Below, piece by piece: positions 57,368 through 64,000 of a DNA stretch of 64,000 nt (the stretch's first letter is position 1; the number at the start of each line of letters is the position of its first letter). Position numbers and translations under genes: made by a program. A model generated the notes under the pieces. It did not search any database. It was given only the letters and a program-made list of their open reading frames with translations, and was not told where the DNA came from. This DNA comes from Ustulina deusta (taxonomy: Eukaryota > Ascomycota > Sordariomycetes > Xylariales > Xylariaceae): contig JAJNNX010000008.1 in the NCBI GenBank assembly GCA_023159155.1, forward strand, positions 1,116,001-1,180,000, in the 5' to 3' direction.

Positions 57368-60300
57368 TTTATAATTATATATAAGACCACAAAATTTATA
57401 AAGTATATTATTAATAAATTAATATATAATATAAAAAACTAGACTTGATTATATATTTAACAAGTTTATTTAGACTAGAAGCTACCTAATTTATTTATAT
57501 CTAATATAGACTCTAAATTCCTTGGTAGACTATAAATAGCATTATATAAAACAAGCAGTATTATTATATAGTTATTTATATTATATTACTAATAAGCTAA
57601 TAATTAAATTAAAAAAATAATCTAAATTTTTTAGACTTTACTAATATTTATACTTAGGGCCCAACTAGATATAAGCGTTTAAAAAAACTATGTTAGTTAT
57701 ATAACATATATTTTAAATATATTTATATTAGCTACTATAACTAAAACGCTTTATAAGCTATTATATAATTAAAAACCTAAAACTTTTTTGTTTATAGATT
57801 TTTTTTTAAGTAGCAATTATATATAAACCTAGCAAATACTCTAACAAAAAGCTTCTAATACTATAGCACTAATACAAACAAAAATAAAAATCTATTATAA
57901 TTAGTAATATATTAAGCTTTTTTTTATTTCTAAAGACAATTTTATATATATTAAGCTTATAAAGCTAGACAAATCGGGATATTATCTAAATAACTAAACT
58001 AAGCTTAGCTTTTGTAAAGTTGGTCTGTTCTTTATAAAAAAATATTTTAATAATCTTAAGTACTATGTTAAGCTATTTAACTAGCTATGCTAGTAATAAA
58101 ACATTTTTATTAAATATTTTAAGCTAGCAAAAAAAAACGTATTTAGTAAGCTATAGCTAGAGCCTAGCAGTATTAAAAGTAGTAGTATTAAAAAATAGAT
58201 AATTGAAAAGATTTTAGCCCACGTATACATATGCCTAACTAATTTTTCTACCGTAGCTATTTAGCTATATTATAAAATCAAATAAATAAGATATAATATA
58301 TATATATAAGAACTAGCTAGTATATTTTAGTCTAATATTTTTAAACTATTAAAATCATATTATAACAAAACAAAAATAGTAATATTTATAGTTAAGTTAT
58401 ATTTTTATAATATTAATACTTTACTAGTTTTATTTATTTAATTGTTCTAAATAAAACGTTAAAAAATTTAAAGCTAGTCGAAAAGCTAAAGCGAAAAAAT
58501 ATTAATATATATAATATTTGTCCGTATAAATAAAAGGGCTTGTTTGTAAAAAAGTTTTAATTAAACATATTTTATAACCACACAAGTATTTCAGTACTTT
58601 AACTGCTTTTTTGGACGCCTACCTAAGCACTTTTTTTAAGTTTGCTATATTTAATTTGTTATAATGCTTTTTGTTACTTTATGCATATATTAGTAAAATA
58701 AAAATATATAAGTACCTAAGTGCCTAAGTACTTTATATTTATTTATACTAATTACTTTTTTATTTTTTTATTTTTTTTACGCTTACTTAACTTTGCAATT
58801 ATAGCTGCATTTTTTATATATAGTTTTTTAAGTCCTTATATTTTTTATCTATTATATATCTGTAGTTTTTATAATATTATAAATTGTATATTTATAATAC
58901 CCCTTTTTGAACTTGCCCCGGATACTGTTAAAGTAGATAGTTTTAGTACTACTTTTTTAGCATATAATTATATTATATATAACTTAACTACCTAGCTTAT
59001 TCTACTAAATATATTTATTTATTAATAGCTATAAGTTATTATATTTTTTATTAATAGTATATATATAATCTGTTTTATTAGACCTAACTATTACTTTTTT
59101 AGCAATAAAGCAATATATTAAGCTGCTTTAGTTATTTATTTTAATATTAGACCTAATAACAAGTTTTATATATATTAGGTTGCGCTTAAAGCAGATATAA
59201 ATATATTAATTATTCTGCTAGATAGCCCATATTTTTTTTTTCTATAAAAGAACAGAACTTGCCAGCTTTTCCCTAACTTTAGCAAAATTAACGCTATTGC
59301 TTTTAATGCTATTATAACTAAAATTTTTGTTTTAAATAACTAGGAGACTATTTTTAAATTGCTTAAGTATTAGAAAACCTAATATAATAAACGCAAACTA
59401 ATCAAATATATTTTTATTTGTATTAATATTAACAAGGCATATTATATTTGATTTATATATAATAATATATTTGTTTGACTAGTTTTTAGTAATAATATCT
59501 TTAAATAGGTTTATATTAATCCGGTATATTAGAATTTTTTATATAACAAATGTAGCAATATAAAATATAATTATATAATCTGCTTTAATTGCTATAACAA
59601 TAGTTCCTGCTTTTACTATAGTTACTCTAGCTATTATAAATCCTAATACGGACTTATAAAAAGTACTATTTATATTATTTGCTATATAAAAAACAATTAT
59701 TTTTGTTTCGAATGTTTTTATTTTTTTATTCCGCCCGCAGGTGCCCTAAATAATCCGGAGCTTTTGTAGCAATCTGTTTTATATAATAATATGCTATTTA
59801 TTAAAGCTATTAACCCTACTTTAGATATTATGCCTATGCTAGATAATAATATAGACTTTGCAAAGCAATTTTAATAAGTATTTTATATTAATAAGTATAG
59901 CAAATATAAAAGCAAATATATTTTAGCTACTATAGCGTGTTTTATAATTTATAGTACCCTAAAAAGTAAAATAGGCCAAAAAAAACTCAAATAAACAAAC
60001 TTTTAATTTATATTTCCTTATTATTTTAATTATATATTATTTTTTAGATTAAATTGCATACTAGCTTACTGTAATACAATTAAGGTTAATAACGCCCGAT
60101 TTAGAACACAAAATATTTATATTTATTATAGATATTAGATAGAGTTTATAAAAGTATATAAAATATTTACAAATATTTATTTTTTTTATATAGCCCTTAT
60201 TTAAAAGCTTATTATTACCGAAGTAAACAAAAGCTTAATATATAATTAGCTAGCAAAGTAAGGCTATAAAGACTTATTAGAAGCCCTAAAATATAATATA

Positions 60301-62483
60301 TTGCTTATTAAGTTTATAGTAAATATTTTAATTGCTATAAATAATATTTATTATATGTTGTGCTTGGACTATATAGCCTAGCTTATTAATATATTTTTTA
60401 ATAATTTTATTTAATAACTTAACCTTTTTAGTAAACTTATAGCAAACTTAGACTTATTACGCAAATTTAAAATTAGTATTCTATGCTATAATAAAAAAAG
60501 CAAAAAAATAATTAGTATTTTTATAGAAGGTTATAAAAAGTAAGATATGTTTTTATATAAGCTGTTTATATAAAATACTAAAAATAGCAAGTTTAGTATA
60601 TTTAATAGACTTATTTTTTATAAAAATACTACTTTTAAACATTAAAAGTATTTTTAAGTATTTATAACTTTATAAAAAAGATTGATCTTTTTGTTTTATA
60701 TTATTGCTTATAAATATTATTATTAGAATAGCTTTTTAGAGCTTATTTTATAATAGCTTGTGTTTATTCTAGCAATACTTTTTTACGATATAATAGATTA
60801 TAGCTATCTTACCGCCTGGCTTTTTTTTTTGTTATATTTTTACTGTTTGGCTAATATTTTTTGGCCTAATAGTTTTTATAAGATTGAATTTATAAATATG
60901 CCCTATAAGCTTTGCGATTTATTTAAGATTAAAGTTAGTAAAGCTAAAGTTATTAATATAATTATTAAAGGGATTTTGAAGGCCTGCGCTATAGCCTGTA
61001 ATATTAGTAAAGGCAGACAATTTTATATGCTTGGTTATATAAAGCAATATTTCGAGTCTATTTTAGCAATTATTTTAAAGGGCCTTAAGAAAACTTGCAA
61101 TAAATAGCTTAAGAACTTAATGTTATAGTTTTTTTTTTAATACTAAGAATTATAAAACAAACATAAGCAACGTATTAAAAATATAATTATATAATAATAA
61201 TATTTTAAACTATTTATTGTTTTTATTAAAATAGTTAAATATATATTTTAGTATATAGCTATCTGTTGTTAATTAGGCAAAAAATGGGATAATATTGCAC
61301 TAGTTGTTTTTATTGTTTTTGTTTTTTTATATTTTTTTTAGAAAGCTATCTGGGGTTTAGAAAAGCTTGTTTTGTTTAAAGTCCCTGATTTTAATATTTT
61401 TGAATAGCTTAATAATAAGAAATATCTTGCTTAGGTTGTAAAAGCTATATTATACCTTAATATTTTAGTCATTTTTAATATTGCGATTTATAAAAATATT
61501 ATAAAAGCAGAGATAAAGGCTATTACTAATATAACTATTAATAAGGATAGTAATAACTATTTTTTGTTTTTCTATTTTTGGGCTATAGATTTTAATTAAA
61601 AATATATTTATTATTATAACTTTGAAATCTTTTTTGTTATAGCTTATTTTATAGATTGTATTTTAGGTTTGCTAGCAAGTAAATATTGCTATTTTATAGT
61701 TTTACTCTACGAAGCAGCTATAGTTGTTTTTTTTTTTGTAGATTTTATAACTTTTATACTTTAAAAGAATTAAAAAAAAATTAACAAGAACAAAGCTTAA
61801 TAATTAAATTTATTATTGCTCCGAACTATTATTTAATATAAGATAGTTATTTATTATTAATCCTATAGTATTACTAAAGAGTAATTTGATTGTTTTTTTG
61901 CTGCTTATACTAAACTTAATAATAAATAACGTAGAATTATTATATATAACGTTAAAGAATGCCTTTTTGGTATTAAATTTGTGTATGGATGTTCTAGGAG
62001 TAGTAAGATTTTTACTATAGTTTTTTTTAGAAAGTTTTTTGTTTAGGACCTAGTATTAAATGTAATATTAAATATTATAAAAGTACTAATATGGCTTTTT
62101 AATAATAGTAGCTAGGGCGATAGCTTTATAAGTAATAATAATACTAATAATAATATTGCTTAAGTTTTTATTTGGAATATAGGAGTACTAATATAGTTAT
62201 TTAATAATAGTAGTTAGGGCGATGATTTTATAAGCAATAATAACGCTACTTAAGCTGCCACTTAAGATATAGGCGCTACTTAAATTTCTAGTTGGGATAA
62301 TACTGCTATGTATGCTAATATATAGGCTGGTTAAGACAATGCTAATATAAGAGTTGTATACCTTAATACTACTATTAAGCGAACTATTATTAATTTTTAT
62401 ACTAAATAGATAGTATTTATAATATAATTTATAAATATTTTATTTATATATAGTTAATCTGCTTTTTAATATATTTAGGTTAT
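57368..62483. other. AT-rich RIP-degraded sequence, no intact gene
   Basis: This is extremely AT-rich DNA with stops in all frames. An unusually long plus-strand frame remains at 60760-61107 (115 codons), reading FINMPYKLCDLF, KAKVINIIIKGILKACAIACNI and KQYFESILAIILKGL. It looks like the ghost of a real protein, but I do not recognise it. Another 91-codon frame at 58720-58995 is mostly Phe, Ile and Leu and is likely chance. No LTR pair was found by eye. Confidence 0.5.
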
Positions 62484-62864
62484 TGTTGGAATAACTGGCA
62501 TTAGTTATAACCTTACCGTGCAACTCGCACGGAGTGCGAGTTCACGCTCGGCTATCGTACGGATGTTAGCCGGACTTCGGCCGGACAAAAAGGACCTTAT
62601 TTCCTTTTTGTCATGTTAGCTCGTACAATAGCGTAAGCTCTTATATAAATATAAAAAACTTATGCTTTGTATAAATATTCCCTTTTTTTTTTTATATATA
62701 TAAATAATATAATATAATATATTATATTCTGTTTATACGTATTATTTGTTTTTTATATACAATATATTGTATATAGCTTATTTAATATTGATTAGTAGTT
62801 GCAGAAGTATTTGCATAATTATAGAAGTACTATAGATTAGCAAAAGTAAAAACGAAGTCCAACC
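62484..62864 (+). repeat. Possible 5' LTR of a further element running off the window
   Basis: The segment starts TGTTGGAATAACTGGC and ends near GTCCAACC, imperfect inverted ends of the kind seen in Copia and other LTRs. The bases that follow (TAGTATTAATAG) could be an RIP-altered initiator-Met primer site TGGTATCA-type. The first 150 bases keep a GC-richer island (62,510-62,640) with two perfect hairpins: AACTCGCAC/GTGCGAGTT at 62522-62542, and an 11-bp stem GACAAAAAGGA/TCCTTTTTGTC at 62584-62612. No second copy is in view, so the call is tentative. Confidence 0.4.
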
Positions 62865-62912
62865 TGTAGTATTAATAGATTTTTGTATTGCACCTTAAAT
62901 TTTTACTATATG

Positions 62913-63074
62913 ATTATTTTACTTTTTCTAACGGAGCGTTGGAATAATCGTACAAAATAAAGCAAATATTTTACTTTTTTTAACGGAGCGTTAGGGTATT
63001 TAATTGTTATAAAAAAAAAAGAAAATCCGAACTTCCGCTATATAATTATTTTATTTTTTTTAACGGAGCATTGG
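62913..63074 (+). repeat. Three direct repeats of a 30-bp unit
   Basis: Copies at 62913-62942, 62966-62995 and 63045-63074 share ATTATTTTACTTTTTYTAACGGAGCGTTGG with one to a few changes. The core TAACGGAGCRTTRGG is the best conserved part. The units lie just downstream of the possible LTR, where an element's leader would be. Confidence 0.75.
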
Positions 63075-64000
63075 GGTAACGTATAAAAAAAAAGAAAAAT
63101 AGCACACAGTTGTACTAACCCTAATTATATTATTGTATAACAACCAAACAACCTTTTTACCTTTTATTTTTTATTTTTTATTTATTTATTCTTATTTTAT
63201 CTTACTATAGCATTAGACATACTTTATAATATAGCTGAAATAGCTGAATTGGACGTTTTTGTTATATATAAAAAACTTACTAAAAAATATAACATAAATA
63301 TAAAAAATATATAAAAATATCTTAACTTTGAGTACTAAAAGAAAAATATTAACCTAAGCACTACAATATAAAAGATATTAAACATATAAATAGTTTTTTA
63401 AATTAAAAAATATATTTATTTGTTAACTAACGTATAACTATTTAGATAGGCGTACAAAAAGGATTTCGAAAACTGGACAGAATAGAATTTTAAAAATATA
63501 TATTGTAACCTATATATAAAATTGTTTTAGATCATCTAGCAATAAAGCGTACAAATATAAATAAATAAAAAATTATACCTAAGAAACTTTAAAGCAATTA
63601 TATAAAGTAAATCTAAAAATATAAAAAATCTTCTAAAATTTTTAATTATTTAACCTACCTTTTTACCCCTTATACAACAACCTTTAGTTTTTTTTATACC
63701 AAGCTAACAATTTTAACTTATTCTTTAGCTTACTTTTATACCCCGGCTTATACTAACCTTTTAGCCTATTGTACGAACCGAACCAGAATTGCTTATTAGG
63801 CAACTAGAACCTATATAGCTTAAACTTATTTAGAACATATAATTCTAGACCCCTAAGAACTATACTGCTTTATTTGTATGACCTATTATCGAGTTTCAAA
63901 ATATTTCTAAACCTATGTATGGTTGTATAATAAAGGCAGGCTATAAGCCGAACTTCTAACCGGTATATAAATACCCTATTATTTATAACCTTTTTTAGAC

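Noticed and set aside
1..64000. tRNA, rRNA or other structural RNA genes
   Set aside because: I looked for tRNA box motifs and cloverleaf arrangements by eye and saw none that held; a covariance-model scan would be needed to exclude them.

Overview
The window looks like nuclear DNA of a filamentous ascomycete (Pezizomycotina). Genes carry short introns (about 48-145 nt) with GT...AG ends and CTGAC/CTAAC-type branch sites. The protein families are typical of these fungi: CYP53 benzoate hydroxylase, AA9 polysaccharide monooxygenase, Zn2Cys6 regulator, NmrA-like protein, class 3 lipase and MelB-type tyrosinase. The flanking repeats have the TpA-rich, stop-riddled look of repeat-induced point mutation (RIP). 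I cannot name the species.

Layout. Positions 1 to about 13,200 and about 48,370 to 64,000 are very AT-rich blocks of mutated retrotransposons. Between them lies a gene island of roughly 35 kb with balanced base composition. The left block is essentially one Ty3/Gypsy element, 12,745 bp long, with two 363-bp LTRs (39-401 and 12421-12783). The right block holds a second mutated Gypsy polymerase (YxDD box near 53,870), a 21-bp minisatellite (50279-50530), a complete small non-coding LTR element with a perfect 5-bp target duplication (55783-57362), and what may be the left end of another LTR element running off the window (from 62484).

Gene island, left to right: a CYP53 benzoate 4-hydroxylase (+), a small two-segment membrane protein (-), a secreted AA9 monooxygenase (-, six exons), an unrecognised propeller-like protein (-), a divergent pair made of an O-methyltransferase (-) and an FAD monooxygenase (+), a dead NmrA-like gene (+) and a dead Zn2Cys6 transcription factor (-), a STAND-like protein with no visible P-loop (-), a short hypothetical frame (+), a secreted class 3 lipase (-), an intronless tyrosinase (-), and a 5'-truncated CorA-like membrane protein (-) at the edge of the right AT block.

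How the genes may fit together. The intact enzymes divide into secreted polymer-degrading enzymes (AA9, lipase) and oxidation or methylation of aromatic compounds (CYP53, FAD monooxygenase, O-methyltransferase, tyrosinase). No polyketide synthase, non-ribosomal peptide synthetase or terpene synthase is visible, so this is not a classical backbone-containing cluster. The two genes most likely to have been local regulators are both broken while the neighbouring enzyme genes are intact. Exon structures were derived by hand from splice signals and frame continuity. They are models and have not been confirmed by transcripts.
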